Shown here piece by piece: positions 48,966 through 61,691 of a stretch of DNA of 64,000 bases; the stretch's first letter is position 1, and every line of letters starts with the position of its first letter. The translations under genes were made by a program, and so were the position numbers. Location: the NCBI RefSeq assembly GCF_033568475.1, contig NC_133123.1, forward strand, positions 164,687,753 through 164,751,752, written 5' to 3'. This stretch comes from Henckelia pumila. Its lineage: Eukaryota > Streptophyta > Magnoliopsida > Lamiales > Gesneriaceae. Under the pieces are notes generated by a model, which had not been told where the DNA came from, searched no databases, and saw only the letters and a program-made list of their open reading frames with translations.

Positions 48966-50065
48966 CAAAGATCAATTGGTCTCAACCAACCAGTAAAAAA
49001 AGAAAACTGGATCATTGATTCAACATGTCACGAAAAGGTTTGTGTTTGTTCCTCATCTTCAATAAATTTCAGGTGATATCTCTTTCATCATGTACTCTTT
49101 ATTTTTCTTTAAAAAAAAATTGTCATATTCAGGTTTGGGGGAGGGTTTATTTTTAAAAAAAAATATTAAAAATTTTAAAAAAAAAATATTTCTATAATAA
49201 TATATATTTTTCATTTTTTAATGGCAGAGTAAGGAGTCAAAAACTCCTGACACGCATTAGTTTTTATTTATCATATTATCACAATAGATTAGATTTTAAT
49301 ATTCCGTATATATTTAAATTGCAAACTACTAAGAAAATGAAGTCTTTTTGTATAGATTTTTATTTATTCTTCTTTTTATCAATTTAATAGAAAATATGTA
49401 ATTGATGGGATATAAGTTATAAATAATATATAATTGTGTGTTTTCAAATAACATATTTTCTAAAACTTTTATGAGTATATAATTAAAGTGATATTGATTG
49501 AATGAATAATAACATGTATAATTGAGGGAATTAATTTGCAAAAGTGCAATATTTACTCACATAAATTTTGTGAGTGAGAGGTGAGAATTGAGAAAACAAC
49601 TTATAAGCTTTTATTGATTATTAAGAAATGGTTGATTACTAGATTAAACCCATTTAAAAAAAAAAAATTATTGTGCATATGAAAATTGGCTGCAAAGATT
49701 GTTTGAAGTTTGATTGTAAAGATGTAGAGTATTAATATCTCTACTATAATTATCAATGTAATAGATTTACCTCATAAAAAATAAACAAATAAATAAACTT
49801 TGAAAAAAATATATGTTACATTTTCAAAGTTTATTGGAGGTATTTGGGTATGTAAAAACAATTTTGCAGCCAAGCAAAAAAGAGAAAAATAGAAAAAAGA
49901 AAAAAAAACAAAATAAAAAAAAAACAAAATAAAAACAAAATGGGTTTATTCTTTGTAAATTATCCTATCTTATTTTCAATATTAGGTTATTTGATTGTCT
50001 GCTTTACATATTAACCATTTTCAATGAGTGTATAATTTTATTCCAACTCCATGAGTGAAAACTAG

Positions 50066-50113
<48 letters not shown>

Positions 50114-50483
50114 CATAACCCGAGAGAATAAGGAGTTGAGACTTTTACATTAAAATTTCTGAATATATACATGTTATGAAAAGGATTTCTATTATCATTT
50201 TGATTATATTATTCTCAAAGATTTTAGAAAATATTTATATAAAAAATTATTTATATTTAATATTTTGATATTGTGTGAAATATATATGTATACCCCATCC
50301 AATTATATATTAATATATTATTTGATATCAAGATTTATAAATAAACATATGATATTCTTACAAGTATGTTTTAAAATTTCAAAGTTTGCAAATTTGAATA
50401 TATATATTAAGGAATAAAAATCTAACTTGTGATTTTATGAAATTTTATTACTAAGGGACTAGTAATTAGCCGGTTTGGGGGTG
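48966..50483 (+). other. Non-coding tail of element D with polypurine tract
   Basis: About 1.5 kb, very A/T-rich, with no recognisable frame. An internal polypurine-like TTTGGGGGAGGG lies at about 49134-49146, as in other Athila elements, and the final tract GGTTTGGGGGTG at 50472-50483 precedes the 3' LTR. A TA microsatellite spans about 50066-50110. Confidence 0.7.
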
Positions 50484-51237
50484 TGATGAAACTTAAAATT
50501 TGTAATTATTTATATGTTAAAAAGTGTGTTTTAAAATTTAAGTTTAATTAAAATTATGAAGTTGTATTATTTTAGTGTTATGTGTTTATATTTAAATGTT
50601 TTACTAAAATGTTGTATTTTATGGTTTGCGCAGGTTTGGTAAAAATAAAATTACTCAAGCTACAGAGGTCATAATAGAGTAATCTCAAAACCTGTAGAAT
50701 CACAAAAGAGGCATCTTCAACTTTGTAGAAGACAAGAAATTCCAAAAACTTCATTAAGATGATCAAAATTATCAAACATCAAAATGGAGACAGATTTACT
50801 TTTACTATGACCAGCTTGGAGTAAAAATATCATAAGTATTTCATATTTTATCCAAAAGGGGTGAATGAGTTGTCAAAACACATCTACAGACAAAGGGCTA
50901 CGTGTTATATGTTTTGTGCAGAAGCAAAATCGGAAGGCTAAGGCATCAAACATGCCAATTAACGTTGGGTCAATGTATTGACATTCAAGGAGACAAGCAC
51001 CCACCAACTTTACTATTCCATATTTAATGAGTCTTGGACCCTTGCTCTCATTTGGCCTATAAATAGATGTGTTGTATAAGCTTTGTAGTGTGCAAGAGTG
51101 TAGAGAAGTCCTCATTTATAAAATAAATATTGTGTGTGTGAGAATAAAAGTTTGAGTGTGCATATTTCTCAAGTTCAAGTATGAAATTTATTTTATCCTT
51201 ACTCTTGAGTTTCATGTTCATGGCAAGCTAAATTTTT
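50484..51237 (+). repeat. 3' LTR of element D, first part
   Basis: Starts TGATGAAACTT like the 5' copy, from which it differs at few sites. It includes the TATA box (GGCCTATAAATAGATG near 51056) and is cut within a T-run by copia element F. It resumes at 60639. Confidence 0.9.
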
Positions 51238-53082
51238 TGTTGGAGAACCCGGCGATCAGATCAATCAGGATTGATACCCGGTGCAGCGGAAGTTTAAAAT
51301 TTTTATATGGAACAATTCCATAATGGGTATCAACCTTACGATTAAATTGTGTGTGTAAAAATTAAATAACGATTATAAATTTTTACCTCCAATCTCGAAG
51401 CGAGATTATGGACACCAACAGATTGCTCTGCTCTTGTTGTATATCCCTGGAACTGATGGACGAACTGTTCTTCAATCATGTCCACGAACGGATATTTAAT
51501 CCCTCTGATAGATTGCACTAGAAAATCTATCAGAAGTTTCTACGAAGAGATTAACGAATTTGATCCGTTAAACCAGACTGTAATTCAAAATTCACAGACT
51601 GGATTTTACCGAGCAGAGGGGAGAGGGGGTCGGCCACTTCAGAGGAAAATCACTAGGGTTTTTCGAAAATTTTGTGACCTGTTGTATGTAATTTCTATAC
51701 TGCAATAACTTATTTATAGTGTAGGCCACTAACAGCTTAGGGCCCATTAGTCGTAAGTTCAAGCCCGACAAGCAAAGCCCGCATGTTCAAAAATTAATAT
51801 AAAATTCATCATGACTCCGATTGATAAACCGATTTCACCAATGTGCACAGAAACCATTTCTACACCTTTTAAAGTCAAGATAAATTTTTCTGAATCCGAA
51901 TTCAGTGATTTCCAAAAATGCCCATCCCTATGTCATTTTAGGAAATCTTACTCCTCTACTCATAATTAAGAAGTCCAACTTCTTTTTTCATTAAATTTAA
52001 CTCTTTAAATTTAACTATCTCAATGGGGATTAAAAATCCATTACTTTGTGTGACCCTCAATGGTTCAGGGATACAGCTAGCCGTGGGCTCACAACTCCTT
52101 GTGACTCGGAACAACAATTTCCGACTTGCCCATCGAATCATGGTAAGAGTGCCTAGCAACATCGCCCCATGATTCCCTAGGTATCACTGATAGTGCCTGC
52201 AAGAACCAATAGATTTTGGTTAGCGTACAGTACGGTCCCTTCATCCATATATCCCGATCGAATCAACAACCATTGGTAAATCGAGAGTCGTTCGAGATTC
52301 GATAACTATGCAATACATCTTGAAGATCAAATAGTGACATCGCATGTGTTACTAAGAAACCATTTCTTAAAACACATCATGTACTCTGGCCAGAGATTCG
52401 TCACACTAATATCTCCTCAGATCGCATAGGATATCCACACTCGCAAGTATGTGGTGAATCCTTGACAACAAAGCATCGACTCCTATATGTGTTGTAACTG
52501 TACCCAATCCCGACACCTGATGACCCCAATAGAGTCGGTAAACGAGTCAAAGCACAGTACTAGCATATAGAGTCTCAATGATGTTTCAAGTAGTAAGGAC
52601 TAATGGTGTACAACCAAAACCGCGGACTTTATCCACTCGATAAGTGATAACCACTTGGAAAGTCCGGATAGGGTAGTTCGATCATTCATTGTATGAATAT
52701 CCATTTGCATGCTTCGAACATCTCTATGTTCCTTACCAATGAAACGTGGTACTCTGCATTGCAAATTCTAGTCTCAAACTCGAGCGATCCTTATCCTTAT
52801 TATCGGACGGCTCAATCGACTAGGAACAGTTTAGAATATACAGTGACTATAAGATGTGTTTCATGATAGACATCTCCATGTTCTACCACATCTTACATAC
52901 ACTATAGTATATTCAAGGTCTTTATCAAAACAACAATAGTATATCACAATATAACAATATGAAGAAAGATAAAGTCATTGCCATTAATAAAAGTGTAAAT
53001 TATATTAAACAAAAGATTGTTTATACAAAGAGTCATCAAAGCCCTTAGCCACAAGTTGGCTCACCGGGCACCCACTCTTTCA
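51238..53082 (-). repeat. 3' LTR of copia element F
   Basis: 1845 bp, TGAAAGAGTGGGTGCC to GGGTTCTCCAACA on the minus strand. A TATA-like ACTATAAATAAG lies near 51709-51720 on that strand. Confidence 0.9.
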
Positions 53083-53096
53083 ATCTCCCACTTGCC

Positions 53097-56000
53097 CTAT
53101 AGCCAACTAGTCATACTACGTAGACCCATTGCTTCGCGATGTTTGTCAAATAATGGTCCTGGCAAGGGCTTAGTAAGTGGATCAGCGATATTGTCTGCAG
53201 AGGCCACTCTTTCGACAGTGATGTCTCCTCTTTCCACAATCTCCTGGATGATGTGGTATTTCCTCAGTACGTGTTTGGATCTTTGATGAGACCTTGGTTC
53301 CTTTGCCTGAGAAACGGCACCCATGTTGTCACAGTACACCGGGACTGGACCAACAACTTCAGGAATGACGCCCAACTCTTGGACGAAATTCCTCATCCAA
53401 ACGGCCTCTTTAGCAGCAGCTGATGCCGCAATGTATTCTGCTTCAGTGGTGGAATCCGCTGTGGTGTCCTGCTTGGAACTCTTCCAAGAGACAGCACTGC
53501 CATTGAGCATGAACACAAATCCAGAGGTTGACTTCGAGTCATCCACGTCACTTTGGAAGCTAGAGTCGGTATAGCCTTCCAATTTTAGTTCTCTTCCTCC
53601 ATATACCATGAACATATTCTTAGTCCTTCGTAAGTACTTAAGAATGTCCTTCACGGCTTTCTAATGCATTTGACTGGGATTAGCTTGATATCTGCTCGTG
53701 ACACTCAGAGCAAATGCTACATCCGGTCTGGTAGATATCATCCCATACATGATACTACCTATGGCTGACGCATATGGTACATGTGTCATTTTCTCTATCT
53801 CTTCATCCGTCTTGGGACACATAGACTTGGATAGAGAAACTCCATGACACATGGGTAGATGTCCTCTCTTGGACCCATCCATTGAAAACCATTTCAATAT
53901 GGTGTCGATGTAGGTTGATTGAGTGAGTCCTATCATTCTCTTAGATCTATCTCTATAGATCTGTATCCCAAGAATATAGGATGCCTCACCCAAATCCTTC
54001 ATCGAGAATCTACCTGATAACCATATCTTTGTTGACTGCAACATCCCTACGTCATTCCCAATGAGTAGGATGTCATCAACATAAAGTACTAAGAATTTCA
54101 CAGCATCCTTAACTACTTTCTTGTACACGCATGGTTCCTCCGTGTTCTTGATGAAACCAAAATCCTTTATTGTTTTATCAAATTTCTGGTTCCAACTTCT
54201 TGATGCTTGTTTTAGACCATAAATTGATTTCTGAAGCTTGCATACCTTATGCTCGCTTCCCATGGATGTGTACCCCTCAGGCTGCTTCATATAGATTTAT
54301 TCCTTAATGTCTCCATTAAGAAAAGCAGTCTTCACATCCATTTGCCATATCTCATAGTCATACCAAGCAGCTATGACAATAAGGATTCTTATGGACTTAA
54401 ACATTGCAACTGGTGAAAAGGTTTCATCATAGTCAACTCCTTGTCTTTGAGTATAACCTTTCGCCACCAATCGCTCCTTGTAGGTCAATACCTTACCATC
54501 AGGCCCAAGCTTTCTCTTGTAGATCCATTTACACCCTATTGGAACAATTCCATCGGGAGGATCTACTAAAGACCAAACTTGGTTTGTATGAATCGAATCT
54601 ATTTCCGACTGCATAGCTTCAAGCCATAAATTTGAATCCGCATCAGAAATTGCTTCCTTGAAGTTTATTGGATCACATCCAACATCGGGTTCATCTTGAT
54701 CCCCTTCAAGAAGAAGACCATATCGAATAGGAGGTCTAGAAGTCCTCTCGGATCTTCTAGGTACAGGCGTGTCTATCAATGGTTCCTGAGGTGTAGGATC
54801 GTTATTTTGCATTTCGGGTTCTTCTTGAATTTCTTCGAGTTCCATCATCTCGCCTTTCTTATCCAATAAGAACTCCTTCTCCAAGAAGGTGGCATTCCTT
54901 GAAACAAACACCTTTGTTTCAGCAGGATAATAGAAATAATATCTGATTGAATTCTTCGGATACCCTACAAAATAACATAAGGTGGATCGACTATCCAACT
55001 TATCTCCCACTGTCCGCTTCACGTAAGCAGGACATCCCCAAATCCTCAAGTACGAATACTTAGGAGCTTTGCCATTCCATAACTCGTACGGTGTTTTGTC
55101 CACTGCTTTAGTGTGGATATTGTTCAACAACAATACCGCCGTTTCAAGCGCATAGCCCCAAAACGAAGGTGGAAGCTCAGTGAAGCTCATCATGGATCGA
55201 ACCATGTCCAACAAAGTTCGATTACGACGCTCCGATACACCATTCAGCTGTGGTGTCATAGGAGGAGTCCACTGAGAGAGAATCCCATTCTCTTTCAGAT
55301 AGTCCAAAAACTCGGTACTTAAGTATTCTCCACCTCGATCCGATCGAAGTGCTTTAATACTTTTACCTAGCTTGTTTTCTACTTCAGCCTTGAATTCTTT
55401 GAACTTTTCAAATTCTTCAGACTTATATTTTATTAAATATAAATACCCATACCTAGAATAATCATCAGTAAAGGTAATGAAGTATGTGTGGCCATATTGA
55501 GTACCAACTCTAAATGGACCACAAACATCTGTATGGATCAAATCCAACAGATTTTGACTACGCTCAGGTTTCCCCTTAAGAGGAGATTTAGTCATTTTTC
55601 CTTTTAGGCAGGATTCACAAGTAGGTAGAGAGTTAATATCAGACATATCAAACATGCCCTCTCCCACTAGCTTGTTCATCCTCCTTGAGGAAATATGACC
55701 TAGCCTAGCGTGCCAAAGGTTTGCCGGGTTTTGGCTATCGATTTTCTTTTTGTTTGTTGTTGCCGGTTTATCAACATAATTTATTGGAACGTCTTTTAGT
55801 TTTAAGTTATATAGATCGTTTTCAAGTTGTCCATTTCCAATCAAACATTCATTCTTGTAAATATTGCAAATCCCATTCACAAAATTGCAAGAATAACCAT
55901 CTCTATCAAGCATAGAAACAGAAATAATGTTTTTAATCAAATCCGGAACAAATAAAACATCTCTCAAAAGTAACTTAAAACCGTTCTGCAAAATTAAATA

Positions 56001-57011
56001 AATATCTCCCACAGCTTTAGCTTCAACTCTGGAACTATTTCCGAGCCTCAGCTGGGTCTCACCCATTCTAAGCCTGCGACTTATTGTCATCACCTGCAAA
56101 TCATTGCAAATGTGAGATCCACATCCGGTATCCAATACCCAAGAAGTTGTATTAAGTGAAACATTTATTTCAATATAGAACATACCCTTCGCAGTTCGCA
56201 ACTGCTCTAGATATTCCTTGCAGTTACGCTTCCAATGACCGGGCTTCTTGCAGTAATGGCAAACATCCTTGGATTTTTCCATGTTTGAAGCCTTTGTCTT
56301 GTACTTCTTCTCGGGTTCGATTTTCTTGGGTGGGGCAGAACGCTTCTTACCCTTTGTACTTGGCCCCTTCTTAGCAGAAGAAGAGGAGCCCACCAAGAAA
56401 GCCGGTTTATCCTTCTTTAATGTGGATTCATATGTCACAAGCATATTAACCATCTCTTCAAGGGAGGCCTCTATCTTGTTCATATTAAAATTCACCACAA
56501 ATCCGTCAAACGAAGAAGGAAGAGACAGAAGTAGTAAGTCCACGTTGAGTTCATGCTCCAAAACCAAATCAAGGGTTACCAACTTCTGTATGAGCCAAAT
56601 CACTCGTACCCCATGATCACGGACCGAAGTCCCTTCACGCATGCGACACGTCATTAGCTCCTTTACAGTAGCGAACCTTTCAGCCCTCGATTGAGCCCCA
56701 AAAAGTTCCTTGAGTTGTACGTGAATGTCAGCAGCATTCACGGTGTCCTCAAATCGCCTCTGGAGTTCATCAGACATCGAGGCTTGCATATAGCATTTGG
56801 CCTTGATATCATGGTCCCACCATGTATCAAGTTTGGCTAACTCTTCCGGACTTATGTCAGCTGGTGCTTCCTTCGGAGGAGATTTTTCTAACAAGTAGAG
56901 CATCTTCTCCGAAGTCAAGACAATCTTCAACTTACGGAACCATTCCGTATAGTTTGCGCCAGTCAACTTATTTTGTTCGAGGATCGAGAAAAGTGGATTA
57001 CGCGAATTCAT
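53097..57011 (-). pseudogene. Copia element F gag-pol polyprotein, two point stops
   Basis: One continuous frame of about 1300 codons from MNSRNPLFSILEQNKLTG. Gag has the zinc knuckle CHYCKKPGHWKRNC. Protease: WVLDTGCGSHIC. Integrase: HARLGHISS, CESCLKGKM, then core D (HTDVCGPF), D (RSDRGGEY) and E (GVSERRNRT). Reverse transcriptase: WKxxx-type start (CKWIYKRKLGPDG), LDVKTAFL-like QMDVKTAFLNGDIKE and YVDD (LYVDDILLIG). RNase H: GYTDSSFQSD, TTEAEYIA. It ends GLRSMTSWL. Only two defects are seen: TAA at 54297-54299 in RT and TAG at 53661-53663 just before RNase H, both single-base changes in an otherwise unbroken frame. It is a young element, recently disabled. I do not assign a copia lineage. 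Confidence 0.92.
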
Positions 57012-58786
57012 CTTTATGAAATACTGAAAAGAAACAGACAAATATCAGTGATTGTTTAAGCAATTTACTAAGACATAAAATAGGCGAAATTTATTTTATG
57101 AATCTCACTCCCACTATTTTAACGATTTCACTACCCTCTAGTGAAAACGGGAAACTGTTTTCCTTAGTGAGAACATGGAGTCCAATTGACAAACTATGGT
57201 CCCGAATAATATCAGCCAACCATAATTTTCAAAAGGTAGAGCCCAATTGCTTCCAAAGCAACCTCCACGTATTTACCTCATGTCCAATAAGGGCCCAATA
57301 ATATGATGCCGATTATTGTGACATGTCAAGATGACCCATCAATATTAAGTTGTGATGGACGGTCGCCATGTGGATCCCCCAATAATATGAGCCGATCCCA
57401 TGGGAGTTCCACCCAACTTACAACATGTGTTGATCCAATGTACAACTTTCCGACGAACGGGCCCCCCCAATAATATGAACCGGACCGTATCCGCGGGTAG
57501 CATCTCATACATTGATCGTTGATGGAAGGTAGGAACATTTAAACAAATTTAAATTTCCTTTATTTATCTTGATATCAATTTTAAATCATATTTAAAATGA
57601 GGGATTTTAATTTTGAAAATTTGTCTCATCATTTTTAAAATTTTGTATGCTTGTCGGATTCACACAATTTTGTCTAAAACATGCATACAACTATAATATC
57701 ACATATTATATAGGATGATCGATTCCATTTCTAATCGACCCGTGGTTGCCAATCACGAGTCTTTGTCCAATCCTAGTTAATATGCAGTATGCAATGCAAT
57801 CCTATTACATTGAGCTTCCAATTTACATTTCTTCTGTCTTTATTGTCTGCTGGGCCCACCACCGTCTTCAAATCTTTATCTCCCACTAAATCTAATGTAT
57901 TTACAATAAATAACAATGACAAGTAGGGGATACATTTTTAAGGGGTGGGAACGAGCCATAAACCAAGCCCACTTTTATTACATATGAAAATTCATATTGG
58001 GCCATAAATCAGGTCCATTAATAAAATCAACAACAATAAAAACAAATGTAAATTCCTAACATACACCTACAAAATTGGTCATGACAATCGATCATCCTTA
58101 TCCAATAACATTTAATTCAAAATTAATTTATTGGATAACATGCAATGACAATTTAAATTTAAAAGGATAAAATCATATTTCATATATAAAATCTTATTTT
58201 ACATACAAAATCATATTTTATCTTTTTATCAAATAAAATCATATTTTATCTATAAAATCCAATTTTATACATAAAATCATATTTTACTCAATATATCCAT
58301 AAGATCATATCTTATCATCAATTGTACCAAAAATAATTAATTTCAAAATTCAATTTAACGGATAAAATATTTAAATTTTCCAAAAATTCAAATTTATCCA
58401 AAAATCAATTTTAAAATTTTCGGACTCGAACAATTCGATCCGACGCCTCGTGGACCAATCAAAAACAATTTTCGATCGGACCAAAAATAGAATTTTAACA
58501 TATTAAAATTTAATTTAAAAATTAAAAAAAATTAATTTTTCCCGCGGGCCGCCCGGGACATTCCCGGGCTGCCCGCGCCCTAATGGGGTCGGGCCGGGCA
58601 GCGACGATCGCTGCCCGGGGTAGCGACCATCGCTGCCCCCCCGGGCAGCGATCCAATCGCTGCCCGGGTTTTTGCCCGAATTTTTTTTTTTAAATATTTA
58701 TTTTGTTTCAAAAACCGAGGCTTAAAAATTTTTGTACAATCGATTAATTTAATCGCTTGATCTGAGCAACCTGGCTTTGATATCAC
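57012..58786 (-). other. Long leader of copia element F
   Basis: 1.8 kb between primer-binding site and gag. It contains diverged repeats carrying CAATAATATGA (near 57204, 57296, 57380 and 57468), tandem AAAATCATATTTTATC units (about 58165-58320), and a very GC-rich block (58541-58680) with inverted repeats such as GGGCAGCGACGATCGCTGCCC. It has no coding frame. Confidence 0.75.
58595..58670 (-). repeat. GC-rich hairpin cluster in leader of F
   Basis: Alternating GGGCAGCGA and TCGCTGCCC blocks form up to three stem-loops with very short loops, about 100-190 nt after the primer-binding site in the direction of transcription. That is where retroelement RNAs often carry dimerisation or packaging signals. 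Confidence 0.75.
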
Positions 58787-60633
58787 TGTTGGAGAACCCG
58801 GCGATCAGATCAATCAGGATTGATACCCGGTGCAGCGGAAGTTTAAAATTTTTATATGGAACAATTCAATAATGGTTATCAACCTTACGATTAAATTGTG
58901 TGTGTGTAAAAATTAAATAACGATTATAAATTTTTACCTCCAATCTCGAAGCGAGATTATGGACACCAACAGATTGCTCTGCTCTTGTTGTATATCCCTG
59001 GAACTGATGGACGAACTGTTCTTCAATCAGGTCCACGAACGGATATTTAATCCCTCTGATAGATTGCACTAGAAAATCTATCAGAAGTTTCTACGAAGAG
59101 ATTAACGAATTTGATCCGTTAAACCAGACTGTAATTCAAAATTCACAGATTGGATTTTACCGAGCAGAGGGGAGAGGGGGTCGGCCACTTCAGAGGAAAA
59201 TCACTAGGGTTTTTCGAAAATTTTGTGACCTGTTGTGTGTAATTTTTGTACTGCAATAACTTATTTATAGTGTAGGCCACTAACAGCTTACGGCCCATTA
59301 GTCATAAGTTCAAGCCCGACAAGCAAAGCCCGCATGTTCAAAAGTTAATATAAAATTCATCATGACTCCGATTGATAAACCAATTTCACCAATGTGCACA
59401 AAAACCATTTCTGCACCTTTTAAAGTCAAGATAAATTTTTCTGAATCCGAATTCAGTGATTTCCAAAAATGCCCATCCCTATGTCATTTTAGGAAATCTT
59501 ACTCCTCTACTCATAATTAAGAAGTCCAACTTCTTTGTTCATTAAATTTAACTCTTTAAATTTAACTATCTCAACGGGGATTAAAAATCCATTACTCTGT
59601 GTGACCCTCAATGGTTCAGGGATACAGCTAGCCGTGGGCTCACAACTCCTTGTGACTCGGAACAACAATTTCCGACTTGCCCATCGAATCATGGTAAGAG
59701 CGCCTAGCAACATCGCCCCATGATTCCCTAGGTATCACTGATAGTGCCTGCAAGAACCAATAGATTTTGGTTAGCGTACAATACGGTCCCTTCATCCATA
59801 TATCCCGATCGAATCAACAACCATTGGTAAATCGAGAGTCGTTCGAGATTCGATAACTATGCAATACATCTTGAAGATCAAATAGTGACATCGCATGTGT
59901 TACTAAGAAACCATTTCTTAAAACACATCATGTACTCTGGCCAGAGATTCGTCACACTAATATCTCCTCAGATCGCATAGGATATCCACACTCGCAAGTA
60001 TGTGGTGAATCCTTGACAACAAAGCATCGACTCCTATATGTGTTGTAACTGTACCCAATCCCGACACCTGATGACCCCAATAGAGTCGGTAAACGAGTCA
60101 AAGCACAGTACTAGCATATAGAGTCTCAATGATGTTTCAAGTAGTAAGGACTAATGGTGTACAACCAAAACCGCGGACTTTATCCACTCGATAAGTGATA
60201 ACCACTTGGAAAGTCCGGATAGGGTAGTTCGATCATTCATCGTATGAATATCCATTTGCATGCTTCGAACATCTCTATGTTCCTTACCAATGAAACGTGG
60301 TACTCTGCATCGCAAATGCTAGTCTCAAACTCGAGCGATCCTTATCCTTATTATCGGACGGCTCAATCGACTAGGAACAGTTTAGAATATACAGTGACTA
60401 TAAGATGTGTTTCATGATAGATATCTCCATGTTCTACCACATCTTACATACACTATAGTATATTCAAGGTCTTTATCAAAACAACAATAGTATATCACAA
60501 TATAACAATATGAAGAAAGATAAAGTCATTGCCATTAATAAAAGTGTAAATTATATTAAACAAAAGATTGTTTATACAAAGAGTCATCAAAGCCCTTAGC
60601 CACAAGTTGGCTCATCGGGCACCCACTCTTTCA
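58787..60633 (-). repeat. 5' LTR of copia element F
   Basis: 1847 bp with the same ends as the left copy and few differences; the primer-binding site lies directly to its left on the plus-strand map. Confidence 0.9.
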
Positions 60634-60638
60634 TTTTT

Positions 60639-61691
60639 TTTATGTAAAAGTGAAAAGGTTTCATTGTTGGTCAAGTAAGATTGTTTATATTTTGTATATT
60701 CTTCTCTTTTTATATTTCTATTTTGTTTTTCTAATTGATCCTTATTTGTATGTATAATTTTGGAAGATTTGTTGTTATATATTTACATCAAATGCTTGGT
60801 ACCTTGAATGTGGTTACCTTGATTTGTTGTCAAATATGATACAATAAATACTACAATAATTATATACTATAAATATAAGTATCTATTTATAATAAAGTCA
60901 TATATATTATTTAGACGATAGCGTGACACTGTCGGTTGTTCTAAATAATATATTGTGATTTGAACTAACATTTACTTTCTCGCATCTAACTTTTACTTTA
61001 TCGCAACTAACATTTACTTTTCCGCAACTAACATTTACTTTCTCGCATATAACATTTATTTTTCCGCGACTAACATTTACTTTATCGCATCTAACATAAA
61101 GTCATATATTTTATTTAGACGATAGCGTGGCTCTGCCGATTGTTCTAAATGAAATATTGTGATTTGATCTAACATTTACTTTTATGTCAATTTATATTTA
61201 TGCATTTATATATATATTATGGGTACCATGTATTAAATATCGGCTGATATTAATATAGTGGAAACTATATTATATGATATACTTGTTTAAATATTTAATT
61301 GTTCTTTTTATGTTTATATTTATTCATATATATATATATATATATTATGGGTACCATGTATTAAATATCGGTTAATCTGATATTAATATAGTGGAAACTA
61401 TATTATATGATATACTTGTTTAAATATTTCATTGTTCTTTTATGTTTATTCTTATTTTAGTTTCTTTTATTTATTTTTATTAAGCAATCTTAAATAAACC
61501 AACAATGAACCTTTGAAACCTTGACAATTTTATAATTTGTGTATTTGAAGTTTCATAATAATATTTCCATCTATAATATATTATTCTAAAATTAAACTTA
61601 CAACATCCTCTCCGTGGATCGATCTCGTACTCACGAGTATATTACTTGCAGACAACCTACACTTGGGTGAATTACAAATTAAGTTGTAGCA
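60639..61691 (+). repeat. 3' LTR of element D, second part
   Basis: Resumes after the T-run TSD of F, repeats the CTAACATTTACTTT tandem units (about 60964-61096) and the two TATTATGGGTACCATGT units, and ends GTTGTAGCA followed by the TATAG duplication. Confidence 0.9.

Larger units (their letters stand above)
51238..60633 (-). mobile_element. Ty1/copia element F
   Basis: Complete minus-strand element of 9.4 kb. TSD TTTTT (51233-51237 and 60634-60638). Read on the minus strand, the 5' LTR is 60633-58787, the primer-binding site is near 58785-58771 (GATATCAAAGCCAG, close to the Met type), a 1.8-kb leader precedes gag-pol 57011-53097, then comes the polypurine tract GGCAAGTGGGAGAT and 3' LTR 53082-51238. 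Domain order protease-integrase-RT-RNase H defines it as Ty1/copia. The two LTRs are near-identical. Confidence 0.93.
30865..61691 (+). mobile_element. Athila-like gypsy element D with two extra genes, interrupted by G and F
   Basis: TSD TATAG at 30860-30864 and 61692-61696. Parts in order: 5' LTR 30865-32668, Athila-type primer-binding site TGGCGCCATTGCCGGGG (32675-32691), gag-protease from 32749 (cut by G at 34922), rest of pol 44287-47492, two further frames (47641-48192 and 48381-48965), a 1.5-kb non-coding tail, polypurine tract GGTTTGGGGGTG ending at 50483, and 3' LTR 50484-51237 plus 60639-61691 (cut by F). Without inserts it is about 12 kb. The Gag type, the primer-binding site and the space after pol point to the Athila lineage. 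Confidence 0.9.

Noticed and set aside
50066..50110. Long TA run
   Set aside because: Simple microsatellite; no further structure to explain.
58580..58786. Minus frame of 68 codons over the GC-rich leader of F
   Set aside because: Composition-driven frame in a hairpin-rich leader; no protein features.
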